This document shows positions 1 through 8,486 of a stretch of 39,328 bases of DNA, piece after piece. Made by a program: the position numbers and the translations under genes. Position 1 is the stretch's first letter. Every line of letters begins with the position of its first letter. Source of the DNA: a virus; the IMG/VR virus record IMGVR_UViG_3300008113_000133, positions 1 through 39,328 of that record; one strand, given 5' to 3'. The notes beneath the pieces are model-generated. The model had not been told where the DNA came from. It did no database searches and saw only the letters and a program-made list of their open reading frames with translations.

Positions 1-768
1 TTGCAGTACGCGACCGCCAGCACCACTAAGGACTGATGTTGTCCCGAGGATGACATTCCCACTCGCATCCACGAACAACCTACCAGACCCACCAGTGCTG
101 ATGGCTACTTGGTCTGCGCCGGGGGAGTACAGTCCAGAATTTGCGTCCCCGTTGATGGTCAGTGATGGCGCTGCAGCACTACCCAGGGGGATGCTGAATC
201 GTTCGCTACTGGTCCACGCATCGGTGGCGTCTATCCAGTTAATCGTCTTGTCGGTGGCGCCTTTCAGCGTGATGCCACCACCATCGGCGGTTGTATCAGT
301 CGGCGTGGCAACATCGCCGATGATGATGTTCTTGTCTTCCACCAGCAGGTTCTGAGTGCTGATGGTGGTGGTCGTACCGTTGACGGTCAGATCGCCAGTA
401 ACCGTTACGGTGGCATCAAATGTTGCCGCCCCGGTTACGTCGAGCGTACCAGGGATGTCGATATTGCTAGCCCACTCCACGCCAGTGCCGGCGGCGTCGG
501 TCTGCAGTATTTGCCTAGCTGCACCATCAGCCAGCTTGCTGACGGCAATTTCAGCCGTGGCGCTGATGTCGTCATTGGTGATCAGCGCACCAAACGGCTG
601 GTAGGTAAGACTGTTCCAGGCCGTGCTGCCATCGCCGATTTTGATTTTGCCGGTATTGGATTCTCTTCCCAGTTCTCCTACTAAAAGGATTGGGTTGACG
701 GCGCTCCATCCGCTAGATGTGTCTTGCCGCAGCTTGAGTTGAACCTTGACAGTAGTCGGGGTTGTCAC
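1..768 (-). CDS. Tail fibre / appendage protein, 3' end beyond the window
   Basis: The reading frame starts at a GTG at 768 that overlaps the stop of the upstream tail gene (GTGA) and stays open for 256 codons to base 1, so the C-terminus is missing. The first 55 residues resemble the N-terminal domain of phage appendage proteins of the Mtd type (KVQLKLRQDTSSGWSAVNP, then GKIKIGDGSTAWNSL), which attaches the fibre to the tail. Further on, the stretch GDLTVNGTTTTIST followed by EDKNIIIGD is a beta-rich repeat common in cyanophage tail fibres. It probably forms the trimeric receptor-binding fibre. It follows four tail-tip genes, as expected for the last gene of a tail module. It may be the same gene as the C-terminal fragment at 39174-39328. 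Confidence 0.8.
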   Translation of the reverse strand, partial: MTTPTTVKVQLKLRQDTSSGWSAVNPILLVGELGRESNTGKIKIGDGSTAWNSLTYQPFGALITNDDISATAEIAVSKLADGAARQILQTDAAGTGVEWASNIDIPGTLDVTGAATFDATVTVTGDLTVNGTTTTISTQNLLVEDKNIIIGDVATPTDTTADGGGITLKGATDKTINWIDATDAWTSSERFSIPLGSAAAPSLTINGDANSGLYSPGADQVAISTGGSGRLFVDASGNVILGTTSVLSGAGGRVLQ

Positions 769-1280
769 AGCTTGGCGCCTCCGCCTTCAAGTATCAGTGC
801 AGGAGCAGGGCCCGCGTCCTCGCAGTCTAAGATGAACGGCGCTGTACCAACAAAAGGTATCGACGAGAACGCAAATGCCACTGGCAATGTTGCATCATCG
901 CAATCCAGAATAAAGTAAATAACAGAACCTTCAAGAATTTTTAGGCTGATCGTAATGTTGTAGTACAAGCCTAAATGTTCTTCTTGTGGCGGCTCTAAAT
1001 ATCTGTACTCAGCGGTTTCCGGCACGACAGTAAGGCCGCCCCACAGATCGGACGGCACGCCAAAGCGACGCAGCACACCATCGGATGCAACGTAGTGATT
1101 GCGGATTGCCTCGATTTGCGTTTGTGACAACCCACGGTATGTCAGCTGCAGCGTGTGGCCATTAATGCGGTTGGAATGACGGAACCGTATTGGACCCGCA
1201 AACGTAGATACCTCGCTGATGTTTGACACACCAGCATCAAAGTTGATCTCGTTTGGCGCAATGCGGGGAAAATCTGCCAT
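765..1280 (-). CDS. Minor tail-tip protein, paralogue of the next gene upstream
   Basis: 171 residues, no named family recognised. Residues about 28-75 align with the neighbouring 122-residue protein: both carry an RH(S/T)N motif, then GH.L.L..RGL, a Q, and a second HY followed by a short segment ending near F..P. The two genes therefore look like a tandem duplication of a tail-tip subunit. The C-terminal extension, absent from the neighbour, holds an internal repeat FILDCDDA / FILDCEDA about 30 residues apart. It lies between the tail hub protein and the tail fibre, so a baseplate or tail-tip role is inferred from position. Two bases separate it from the upstream gene and it overlaps the fibre start. 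Confidence 0.75.
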   Translation of the reverse strand: MADFPRIAPNEINFDAGVSNISEVSTFAGPIRFRHSNRINGHTLQLTYRGLSQTQIEAIRNHYVASDGVLRRFGVPSDLWGGLTVVPETAEYRYLEPPQEEHLGLYYNITISLKILEGSVIYFILDCDDATLPVAFAFSSIPFVGTAPFILDCEDAGPAPALILEGGGAKL

Positions 1281-1282
1281 GG

Positions 1283-1651
1283 CTATATCGTATAGGGCGG
1301 CAACAGTTGCAGCTCTACTGTGACGTCAACAACACCTGGCGTGTAAATGGTCTGAGGGCTGCTGGCATAGATCCATTGGTAATTCGCAGGGAATGTCAGG
1401 TTTGAATTTGTTAGCAGCAAAGCCGGAATATCAAACGGCTGAAATCTTCCGTGGATGTTGTAGTGGCCAATAATCGATGCGTGTTGCGCTGGTGTCAAGC
1501 CGCGAAAGCCTAAGCGCAACACATGCCCCACTGATGCGTTGGTGTGACGCACCGCAAACTCATCGCCAGTCAAAACGCCAATTGGCGTGACAGGATTTGC
1601 GCCTGGAATGTAGGTACGGGTTTGCGGTGATAGCGAAGGAAAAGTCGTCAT
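1283..1651 (-). CDS. Minor tail-tip protein
   Basis: 122 residues, overlapping the stop of the 757-residue hub protein by four bases. The central motif RHTN, GHVLRLGFRGLTPAQ and HYNIHGRFQPFDIP is shared with the 171-residue protein downstream, so the two are probably paralogues. Position between the large hub protein and the tail fibre suggests a small structural subunit of the tail tip. I do not recognise a characterised homologue. It resembles in size and place the small minor tail proteins found near gpL/gpM/gpK in lambda-like tails, but this is only positional. Confidence 0.75.
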   Translation of the reverse strand: MTTFPSLSPQTRTYIPGANPVTPIGVLTGDEFAVRHTNASVGHVLRLGFRGLTPAQHASIIGHYNIHGRFQPFDIPALLLTNSNLTFPANYQWIYASSPQTIYTPGVVDVTVELQLLPPYTI

Positions 1652-3921
1652 GATGGTGGAATTAAGGGTACCTCCTGCGCGGATCCACCCGTTGGAATAA
1701 AATAGTAGTTAACCGAAGACAGATTTAGCACTACGCCCGAAGGGACTGGGCCATCAAATAGTGCATAGCCAGCAGCACTACCTTGTACGATTGCATAATC
1801 TTGAATCAATGCTCCAGTGCTATTGAAGCCGCTCACTATATACGCCCAACCCGTAACTCCAGGCCATGGATTATCGCTAAAGTACTCTCTCCTTGGAGAC
1901 ACAGTTACAACATTTGCATTAAACTCAAACGAATTTGTGTTTGGAGAGAACTGGGGACATGTCCAACTGAAGAGGAAAGTGCCTGCTCCGGGTGGGCGTG
2001 TCACTGTGCCTAACTGAGTTACATCATTTTCTGGCGGTAAAACAACAGGCGGTGTTGGTTCTGAAATTATCTCGGCTCCGTATCCATCCGGTGAAGACGG
2101 ATCCGGGCATCTGCCAACGCCAACGATTGTTTTGCCTACAGCGTTTGCGTTAAAGGCAACCATGTAAGTGGCGGCAACGCCAGCGCTAACAACTTGATAT
2201 GAGCCTGTTGCATTGTCCACCAGTCGCCATTCAATGTACGCACCAGGGCATTGCGGGTCATAACTGAGCACGTCGCCCGCTTGTGGATTATCTGTGTAGC
2301 CGGTAACTTGGCCGTAATTTTCCGGGTATTCTGGATTTTGATCCGTTCCTGATGGATTCGTCTCTGTGCCTGGCGGGATGTTGTAGCCAAAATCTCCGCC
2401 ACCATCTGGCCCTGGTCCCGGATCGTCCGGATCTCCCGGGTCTGGCAGGTCAGGCAGGTTTCCGCCTTCATCGGGCACTGGATCAGTGTCGTTATTGATG
2501 TTGCAGCTGAAGTCATTGCGGCCGGTAGGCAACACATAACCAGCGCCTGTTGCGGCGGCAACGGCTAATGCAACAAGGCTGCGGTTTTGACTGTCCACTG
2601 GACAGTGCATGAGGTCCAGCTCAACAATGCCGCTAATGGATTTGTTGATGCGCTCAACCTCGTAGTAGAAATCATGAGATGCAATAGAGCCTGTTACTGT
2701 TTCGCGCTGCAGTCGCACGCGGACGATATCGCCAAGCACCAATGTACTGTTGTACGTATCGGGCCTGGCTTTTAATCGCAACGTATGTGTGATGTATTTG
2801 CGGCGTGCCACGTAATACGTGCCGACCTTAATTGCGTGATTTTCGGTAGTGCAGAACTGGCTTAAATCGTACTGCTCATATGGACCAGTTACGGCTTCTC
2901 CCGCAAAGCGCACCTCAGCAGTGCGGACAATGCCGACGTCGCTATCCGGCTGCTGGCGCCACAGGATCAACGCGCAGATGGGCTTGCGCTCGCTGAGCGG
3001 AATGTATTCAATTTGAAATCCATCAGGCAACACGTGCTCTTCGGTGAATGTAAAACCTGGCGTAATTGCTGTTGTCTTAATTGTGTAGTCATTATTGATC
3101 GGCAGCAATGGCCGCATTCCTTTTTTACCGAGATTATCGCTAACGCGCAGCAGAAACTTGCTGCTGATTTCCTGCAGCCAATCCTCTAGGTTGGTAGATT
3201 GCTTAAACTCACCGTTGTAGAAAAAGCTGTTTACATTGGTGAAGTTGGCGGCAGTGGTAAATGCCGCTGTATCCAGCATGGAATCTGGCAGCCTGCTGCT
3301 TTGCTTGATCAGATAAAGAGCTAGATCAACAATATTATTGCTTGGCCCTAGCGTGCTATCGAGGATGCGCGTTACTTTGATCCCTTGACGCACAAAAGCA
3401 TGAACCTGCTTATCCCATGTGCCGTCACGATCTTGGTGCGTGTTGGTATAGCTGAGCGTGGTCAGATTGGCGTAGTTGCCACTAGTGCCGCAGTACTGCG
3501 GACAAGCCCATGGATCCTTGCCGGCCACCGCAACGATAAAGTTTCCCGGCGTCCACGTGCCAGCGCGGCGATTGTAGGTTTGTGCCCATGTACCGACGCG
3601 GCAGTTGCGTTGATATAAATCGCGTTCTTGCAGCTGTGGCAACTCGCCTTCACTGAGCACAAGTTGCAGGTTGACAGTTAGGGCGTTGGTTGTCGGATCG
3701 TTCGCGTAGCGTCCTTCGGTCGCGCCAGGGCTTACAAAGACACCGCCATTGCCGCTAACTCGACGGCAAAAGACAATCGGTACTGGCTCGCCCAGCACAA
3801 TGGATCGTTGCGCTGTGGTCAGCAGGTTTTGGCCTTGTGCAGCGCCATCCTCAAGCGGTGGCGCCAGTAGTCCAATTTGATATGGCAGCAGCTGCAGCGG
3901 ATCGCTGATTTGGATGCTCAT
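1648..3921 (-). CDS. Central tail hub / host-specificity protein (gpJ-like)
   Basis: 757 residues, the largest protein of the tail tip. The N-terminal 450 residues look like a tail hub with a beta-rich core (GEPVPIVFCRRVSGNGGVFV near residue 43; LVLGDIVRVRLQRETVTGS near 400, typical of the hub domain that joins the tube). Residues about 480-520 form a low-complexity linker rich in P, D and G, and the rest appears to be one or more Ig-like or fibronectin-like domains that would be exposed. The order tape measure, small protein, large hub, small proteins, fibre matches siphovirus tail-tip modules. Start and stop both overlap neighbouring genes by four bases. The hub assignment is inference from size, place and domain style. 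Confidence 0.75.
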   Translation of the reverse strand: MSIQISDPLQLLPYQIGLLAPPLEDGAAQGQNLLTTAQRSIVLGEPVPIVFCRRVSGNGGVFVSPGATEGRYANDPTTNALTVNLQLVLSEGELPQLQERDLYQRNCRVGTWAQTYNRRAGTWTPGNFIVAVAGKDPWACPQYCGTSGNYANLTTLSYTNTHQDRDGTWDKQVHAFVRQGIKVTRILDSTLGPSNNIVDLALYLIKQSSRLPDSMLDTAAFTTAANFTNVNSFFYNGEFKQSTNLEDWLQEISSKFLLRVSDNLGKKGMRPLLPINNDYTIKTTAITPGFTFTEEHVLPDGFQIEYIPLSERKPICALILWRQQPDSDVGIVRTAEVRFAGEAVTGPYEQYDLSQFCTTENHAIKVGTYYVARRKYITHTLRLKARPDTYNSTLVLGDIVRVRLQRETVTGSIASHDFYYEVERINKSISGIVELDLMHCPVDSQNRSLVALAVAAATGAGYVLPTGRNDFSCNINNDTDPVPDEGGNLPDLPDPGDPDDPGPGPDGGGDFGYNIPPGTETNPSGTDQNPEYPENYGQVTGYTDNPQAGDVLSYDPQCPGAYIEWRLVDNATGSYQVVSAGVAATYMVAFNANAVGKTIVGVGRCPDPSSPDGYGAEIISEPTPPVVLPPENDVTQLGTVTRPPGAGTFLFSWTCPQFSPNTNSFEFNANVVTVSPRREYFSDNPWPGVTGWAYIVSGFNSTGALIQDYAIVQGSAAGYALFDGPVPSGVVLNLSSVNYYFIPTGGSAQEVPLIPPS

Positions 3922-4385
3922 AGCCGCAGCGGCGCTCCAATCAATATAGAGGTGAAGTTTCGAGGAGGCGCCTGCGCGCCGACTGGCGCCAAGCTGGATC
4001 CAAGTTCAATAGTCAGTTCTGTAAAGCTGCCGCCGATGCCAATGATTTCACCAACAAACGAAGCAATTAGCGATTGACTAGATTGCGGCGTCGATTGAGT
4101 TAACAGAGCGTCAAACTCATAGGCCCGCACTTCGCATAGACGGTTTGCGGTTAATGCTTGGCTGAATACATCAACAGCAAGCGTGGTTGCAGGAATAGTG
4201 ACGGTGATACCAGCGCCGCTGCCGGCACTGCCAGCCACGAGGCCATTCACTACAAACGGCTGATAAGACCAGCTAGCTGACTGCCATGTAACGGTTTGAT
4301 TGACGTAGTACGACTGCCAGCGATAGTAGGTACTTGCCTCATCAAAGATGCGCAAGTACTGCGATTGGCCGCGATTGGTAATCAT
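3918..4385 (-). CDS. Minor tail protein, distal-tail type
   Basis: 155 residues, directly after the tape measure and before the hub protein, overlapping both by four bases. It is beta-rich (YYRWQSYYVNQTVTWQ near residue 20) and ends with a stretch typical of baseplate wedge or gpL-like proteins (ELTIELGSSLAP, then a PR-rich tail). Position matches the small protein between tape measure and hub in many siphophages, which caps the tube at the tail tip. No family is certain from sequence alone. Confidence 0.7.
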   Translation of the reverse strand: MITNRGQSQYLRIFDEASTYYRWQSYYVNQTVTWQSASWSYQPFVVNGLVAGSAGSGAGITVTIPATTLAVDVFSQALTANRLCEVRAYEFDALLTQSTPQSSQSLIASFVGEIIGIGGSFTELTIELGSSLAPVGAQAPPRNFTSILIGAPLRL

Positions 4386-7081
4386 CGAACTCCTGCGTAA
4401 CGCCTGCCGCCTGTGGAGCGGTTGTTACCCAACAGCGAAGCGGCGACGGATTGAAGCCCTTGCTCAAAGTCCTTGACGGTGACGTAGTTGGTGCCGCCTT
4501 GCTGCATCACGGGGCCTGTTTGAATGTTGATTGCAGGTGCTGCGCCACCACCACCACTTGGAATTGCAGCTGAACCACGGGCGCCTGATAGATAATTTGC
4601 AGCAAACCCTGCCGCTTTTGACTGCGGCACAATATATTCAGCCTCGCCACCTTCACCGATCAGCCCCATGGTTGGCTTAGTGACGATGCCGCCTTTCGCA
4701 AATGCTTTAAAGCCACCAGGCCAGTAGGCGCCTTGTGCGGCTTGCTGAACAGAAGCGTCACCGGCAGCAGTACCGCCAGTGGCAGCGGGTCGCAGTGCAT
4801 TAAGTCGCGCTTGCTGATTAACGACATTGCTAATTGCTGCTGCGGCTTGGTTGGCGTTGCTTGTAACCTGTATGAACATATAAGCGCTTTGTTGCGCATT
4901 GCTCGCTACCTGGCCAGTAGCCGATCCCAATTTTTGAGCACTGCTTTGGCTTCTTGCAAGCCCATCAGATAATCGCACGGCTTCGACTTGGCTAAGGCCG
5001 ATATTGTCGCTAACCAGCTTTTGCTCCAATGCAGTCTGTGCAGCTAGCGTTTTCGATTCAAGTTGTAAAGCAGCCGTTTGCTCTTGATATTTGGCAATTT
5101 CTTGTTGAGCAACTGCGTTTTCATTAGCAGCTTCAACGACGCTATTTTGCGCTTTTAAAGAAGCTTTAAGTTGAGCACGCTTTTTGACTTCTTCCTCGGC
5201 ACTGCCAGCCTTGAGGATTTGAAGTTGACCTTCGGCTTCAATTTCTTTGTACTTAAGCTGCGCTGCTTCAATTTGCAGTTGTTGCTTGCGTTGCTCTAGA
5301 GCAATGTTTTCTAGTGCTTGCTTGTATTCAATCTGCGCCGCTTGTGCCTGTTGTCGAAAAATGGCAACAGCAATATCAAGCCGCTGCTGTGCAGTTTGCG
5401 CTAAGCCATATTGCCGCTCAAGTTGTTGACCTTGCAAATCATTGATGGCTTTTTCAGCTTCGTAGCGTGCAGAGTTAACGGATGCACCGCGTTCTAGGCT
5501 GGCAATTTGACCGTCGATTGCGGCTTTTTGCTCTTGAAACTTGCCAAGAACTTCTTGCGCTTTGTCAACCTGCGCTTGCTGTTTAGGCGGGATTTGATCC
5601 AAGCCTTCAATTTGCTTATCGATTTCGCCGTTGATTCTTGCGGTTTCATCGGCAACACCACCCTGCTTGCCCTTGGCTTCTTCTGCTTTGACGCCAGCAT
5701 CGCCCATAGCATTGCCAAGCGTCACGGCGGCGGCCGTGGCGGCACCGAGCGCTAATGCAGTGGTAGCCAAGGTTGCCGGGTTCATTACCGCTTGAAGGAA
5801 CGCAGCAGCAACGCCTGCCGCTTTCTTGGCAGCTGCTAAACCGGCAGTGGCAAGTGCCCATGCTTTAGTGGCAAGTGCGGCGCCGTGGAGAACACCGACA
5901 AACGTGCCGATAAACGTTGCAGTTACTGCCAGCGCTTTAATGTTCTCGCTAACAAGATTTATCGCTCCTGCTAGCACCTTAAACGGCACAATAATAGCAG
6001 GAATAACAGGCTTAAACGCGACAACGAGATTTTTAAATGCAGTGTCAACCTCCTTTAGCGCGCCTTCGATAGTGGCTGACATATCCTTAAATGCTTTTGT
6101 TGCAACACCAGTCGCTTTGTCCTGCTTAATGATATTTTCGACAAACTTTTGCATGTCGCCGCTAAGTAGCGGCAAAATTGACTTCAATGCGTCAACAGAG
6201 CCAAACAGTGTAGTTAGCTTGGATGCACTGCCCCCGGTTGCTGTTGCGACTTGCTCCAAGAATCCAGCAAGTCCCTTGCTGCGCAATCCGGCTTCATTGA
6301 AGTCAATGCCAAGCTGGCGAGATAAATTTGTAGCCTCAGCTGTTGGTTTAAGAATTGAAATTAGCGCTTGATTGAGTCCGGTAACAGCGGTTTCTGGTGC
6401 CACGCCTTGCGCTGTAATTGTTGCTACCGCAGCGTTTAATTCTTTAATCCCAACGCCAGCAGCAGCAGCAGTTGGCGCTAAGCTGCCAATTAACGCCGCA
6501 TATTCACCCAAGACAATCTTGCCATCATTCTGAGTTTGAATGAACCCATCTACCAGTCCGGCAGCTTGGTCAGCAGACATGCCATAGGCGTTAAGAACAC
6601 TTGTAACAGCATTTCCAACGGTGTTAATGTCACTCAAGCCGCCAACAGCACCCTTAGTTGCGGCTTCTAGGATGTTTGTTTGATCTGCAACATTTGCAAA
6701 TCCAGCTGAAGCAACGTCATATGCGGCAGTCGTCAGCTCAACAGTTGAAGCTTGCCCTTGCAGCTCTTTTGACAGTTGCGCAAACTGTTGGCTAGCGACA
6801 CTAGCATCAACGCCAAGCGTGCGTAGTGCGGCTTCAGCTTTCGACTGATTGGAAAGCGTTGTAAATGCCTGTTGAAGCGTAAACGCAGCGCCACCAACTG
6901 CTGCAAGTTGCCCAACGACGGAAGTTGCCGCACTTTTTAACTTATCAAATATCCCGCCAGTCTTTTTAGGGATCTGGTCAAAGGAGCCGTTTAGCTTTTC
7001 GACTTCACCTTGAATTGCCTTAAGCAGTGACTGTGCCTGCTTGCCGTCAATATTAATCGCTACATTGGCGACAACAGACAC
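4382..7081 (-). CDS. Tail tape measure protein
   Basis: 899 residues, the longest protein in the window. Residues about 100-320 match the TP901-type tape measure core (QNDGKIVLGEYAALIGSL, then GVAPETAVTGLNQALISIL). Residues about 365-460 contain hydrophobic, alanine-rich segments likely to span or insert into membrane during DNA ejection, and residues about 500-720 are Q/E/K/A-rich coiled coil. The C-terminal region (GLIGEGGEAEYIVP) is a common conserved tape-measure motif. By the usual rule of about 1.5 angstrom per residue the tail would be around 130 nm; this is an estimate. It follows the frameshifted chaperone pair, as in lambda and relatives. Confidence 0.93.
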   Translation of the reverse strand: MSVVANVAINIDGKQAQSLLKAIQGEVEKLNGSFDQIPKKTGGIFDKLKSAATSVVGQLAAVGGAAFTLQQAFTTLSNQSKAEAALRTLGVDASVASQQFAQLSKELQGQASTVELTTAAYDVASAGFANVADQTNILEAATKGAVGGLSDINTVGNAVTSVLNAYGMSADQAAGLVDGFIQTQNDGKIVLGEYAALIGSLAPTAAAAGVGIKELNAAVATITAQGVAPETAVTGLNQALISILKPTAEATNLSRQLGIDFNEAGLRSKGLAGFLEQVATATGGSASKLTTLFGSVDALKSILPLLSGDMQKFVENIIKQDKATGVATKAFKDMSATIEGALKEVDTAFKNLVVAFKPVIPAIIVPFKVLAGAINLVSENIKALAVTATFIGTFVGVLHGAALATKAWALATAGLAAAKKAAGVAAAFLQAVMNPATLATTALALGAATAAAVTLGNAMGDAGVKAEEAKGKQGGVADETARINGEIDKQIEGLDQIPPKQQAQVDKAQEVLGKFQEQKAAIDGQIASLERGASVNSARYEAEKAINDLQGQQLERQYGLAQTAQQRLDIAVAIFRQQAQAAQIEYKQALENIALEQRKQQLQIEAAQLKYKEIEAEGQLQILKAGSAEEEVKKRAQLKASLKAQNSVVEAANENAVAQQEIAKYQEQTAALQLESKTLAAQTALEQKLVSDNIGLSQVEAVRLSDGLARSQSSAQKLGSATGQVASNAQQSAYMFIQVTSNANQAAAAISNVVNQQARLNALRPAATGGTAAGDASVQQAAQGAYWPGGFKAFAKGGIVTKPTMGLIGEGGEAEYIVPQSKAAGFAANYLSGARGSAAIPSGGGGAAPAINIQTGPVMQQGGTNYVTVKDFEQGLQSVAASLLGNNRSTGGRRYAGVR

Positions 7082-7105
7082 GGTGGCATCCCCTATGCCC
7101 TAAGT

Positions 7106-7282
7106 CTACCGCCGCCGTGCTTTACGCATAGCGTCTTCTTGCTCTTTGCCTTCGATTTCGTACAGCATCGCCCACAGCCGCAGCTCTTCGATCGTGATGC
7201 GCTGGCTTAGTTCCAGGACTGTATAGCCAAGGTCACGCGCCAATCGCATCATCAGCCGCATGTAGATGTCGCGCTTTAGTTC
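7106..7282 (-). CDS. Tail assembly chaperone T extension, made by -1 frameshift
   Basis: This 58-codon frame is the second half of a G/GT chaperone pair. It starts where ribosomes slipping at A-AAA-AAG (7288-7282) would continue in the -1 frame: GAA CTA AAG CGC, giving ELKRDIYMRLMMRL and ending ARRR before TAG at 7106-7108. Joined to the 118 upstream codons this gives a 176-residue GT protein. The extension (LARDLGYTVLELSQRITIEE, then LWAMLYEIEGKEQ) looks like the T domain that recruits the tail tube protein to the tape measure. An ATG at 7261 lies in the same frame, so separate initiation is possible, but the slippery site in the right frame and place makes frameshifting more likely. Confidence 0.85.
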   Translation of the reverse strand, partial: ELKRDIYMRLMMRLARDLGYTVLELSQRITIEELRLWAMLYEIEGKEQEDAMRKARRR

Positions 7283-7635
7283 TTTTTTGCTTCTTCCTCT
7301 TTCACGTCATTTTTGTCGGTGATAACTGCAAGCATCAGTGCTTGCAAATCTTCATCGCGCACTTCATTTTTTAGCTCGGCTACTTCGCCATGACGAAACA
7401 GTGGCTGTCCTGCATCATCCTTGGCCTTCTGGATCAGTAACTGCAGCGCAAATGCCGTGGCCTCTTCGCTGCCAGCATCTTTTTGCGCCTTTTCGCGTTC
7501 CGCCATGGTCAGCGGTGTGCAGTAAAAATCAAACTCGGTGCCATCACTAAGGGTGACGCACTTTTTAATCGGCACCAGGTGGGCAGCTTTTTTGAGCTTA
7601 TCAAGCGCACGCATGAATGTTCTTTGTGTGGTCAC
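7276..7635 (-). CDS. Tail assembly chaperone G
   Basis: 119 residues. The residues LKKAAHLVPIKKCVTLSDGT and FDFYCTPLTMAEREKAQKDA are typical of phage tail assembly chaperones that coat the tape measure before tube polymerisation. The gene sits between the major tail protein and the tape measure, the standard place. The C-terminus is acidic then lysine-rich (EEEAKKN) because it includes the slippery sequence that directs part of the ribosomes into the T frame. A transcription terminator lies just upstream, between it and the tail tube gene, and would lower its dose relative to the tube protein. Confidence 0.88.
   Translation of the reverse strand: MTTQRTFMRALDKLKKAAHLVPIKKCVTLSDGTEFDFYCTPLTMAEREKAQKDAGSEEATAFALQLLIQKAKDDAGQPLFRHGEVAELKNEVRDEDLQALMLAVITDKNDVKEEEAKKN
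7282..7288 (-). promoter_or_regulatory. Programmed -1 ribosomal frameshift site (A AAA AAG)
   Basis: Read on the minus strand the zero-frame codons are GCA AAA AAG AAC TAA, so the heptamer A AAA AAG lies in the correct phase, five codons before the end of the G frame. This heptamer is the one used by E. coli dnaX. The -1 frame continues without a stop through the T domain. No downstream stimulatory structure was folded here. Frameshifting in the G/GT pair is conserved across siphophage tails. Confidence 0.85.
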
Positions 7636-7652
7636 GGAATAACTTTAGACGC

Positions 7653-7678
7653 AAAAAAGCCCCAGCGCAAGCCGGGGC
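7653..7678 (-). terminator. Intrinsic terminator after the major tail protein
   Basis: On the minus strand GCCCCGGC TTGC GCTGGGGC (one wobble pair) forms an 8-bp stem with a 4-base loop and is followed by six T. It lies 17 bases past the major tail protein stop and before the chaperone gene, so it probably lets the abundant tube protein be made in excess of the chaperone and tape measure. Confidence 0.88.
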
Positions 7679-7694
7679 CAGGTTTTGACATCTA

Positions 7695-8462
7695 TCAGCT
7701 CTTGCTGAAGTCAAAGGTGGGAGTGCCTGCAGGGCGGAAGGAGATCTCTACCGTCTGCGCATCGTCAGGGTTGACGGTGAGGCTGGCAGAAGTCAGCACC
7801 GCATCGAACTCAACACTGCGGCTTAGTGCTGCGCTTGGGGAGCCAGCGCTAAGAACGCGGTCGATGTAGAGCTTGAACGATGCGCCAGCTTGCTGGCGCT
7901 GAAGCACGTCTTGGATCATGCGGTTAGACAGGTTGCTGTCATCGTCTGTGGTGTAGACGGTGCAGCTGCCTTCGCCATCGGCAAAGCCGGTGATGTAACG
8001 GCGGAAGGGTGCATACTGCCCAAGCGCCTGGCCGATGGTGGTGACGTCGATCTCTTCACGGGTGATCTCAAAAGACCACTCGCGTACGTCGCCCACTGCC
8101 GCATAGGCCGCGTAATCCACCTGGAAGGCGTTAGGCGTTACAGCCGTGCCATCGTCTGTGATTGCAACGCTGGAGCCGCCGGCGGTAGCGGATACCTGCA
8201 GCACGCCAGTCGAGGCGGTGTAGGCGATCACGTAATAGGTGGTTGCTGCGCTGATGCCGCCAGGCAGGGTGCCGGTGCCGCTAGCTCCGGTTTCAGTGTT
8301 GACGACGCTGAACACCACGGGATCGCCCACCTTGAAGTTCAGGTAGGTAGCCACTGTGATTTCATCATCAGTGGCATCCACGGCGGCTTCGCCGAACGTG
8401 GCCTTGGTGCCAGCGGGTTTGTAGTAAAGGGCGCCGGACGTACCGGACAGAACAGTAGCCAT
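7695..8462 (-). CDS. Major tail (tube) protein
   Basis: 255 residues. Residues about 125-255 have the pattern of siphophage tail tube proteins (VREWSFEITREEIDVTTIGQ, FRRYITGFADGEGSCTVY, then QQAGASFKLYIDR and a final beta-rich stretch with VEISFRPAG). Residues about 30-110 look like an inserted Ig-like or bacterial-Ig decoration domain (YLNFKVGDPVVFSV, ISAATTYYVIAY) that would project from the tube. It lies between the tail terminator gene and the chaperones, and is followed by a strong terminator, consistent with the highest expression in the tail module. Confidence 0.9.
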   Translation of the reverse strand: MATVLSGTSGALYYKPAGTKATFGEAAVDATDDEITVATYLNFKVGDPVVFSVVNTETGASGTGTLPGGISAATTYYVIAYTASTGVLQVSATAGGSSVAITDDGTAVTPNAFQVDYAAYAAVGDVREWSFEITREEIDVTTIGQALGQYAPFRRYITGFADGEGSCTVYTTDDDSNLSNRMIQDVLQRQQAGASFKLYIDRVLSAGSPSAALSRSVEFDAVLTSASLTVNPDDAQTVEISFRPAGTPTFDFSKS

Positions 8463-8486
8463 GTTGTGAACGGTATGTGGCTGTCT

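Noticed and set aside
1-604. Plus-strand open frames at the left edge
   Set aside because: They are shadows of the minus-strand tail fibre, whose frame is continuous and matches fibre motifs.
5826-6371. 181-codon open frame antisense to the tape measure gene
   Set aside because: Shadow of the tape measure coding strand; serine/alanine-rich composition is an artefact of the opposite frame.
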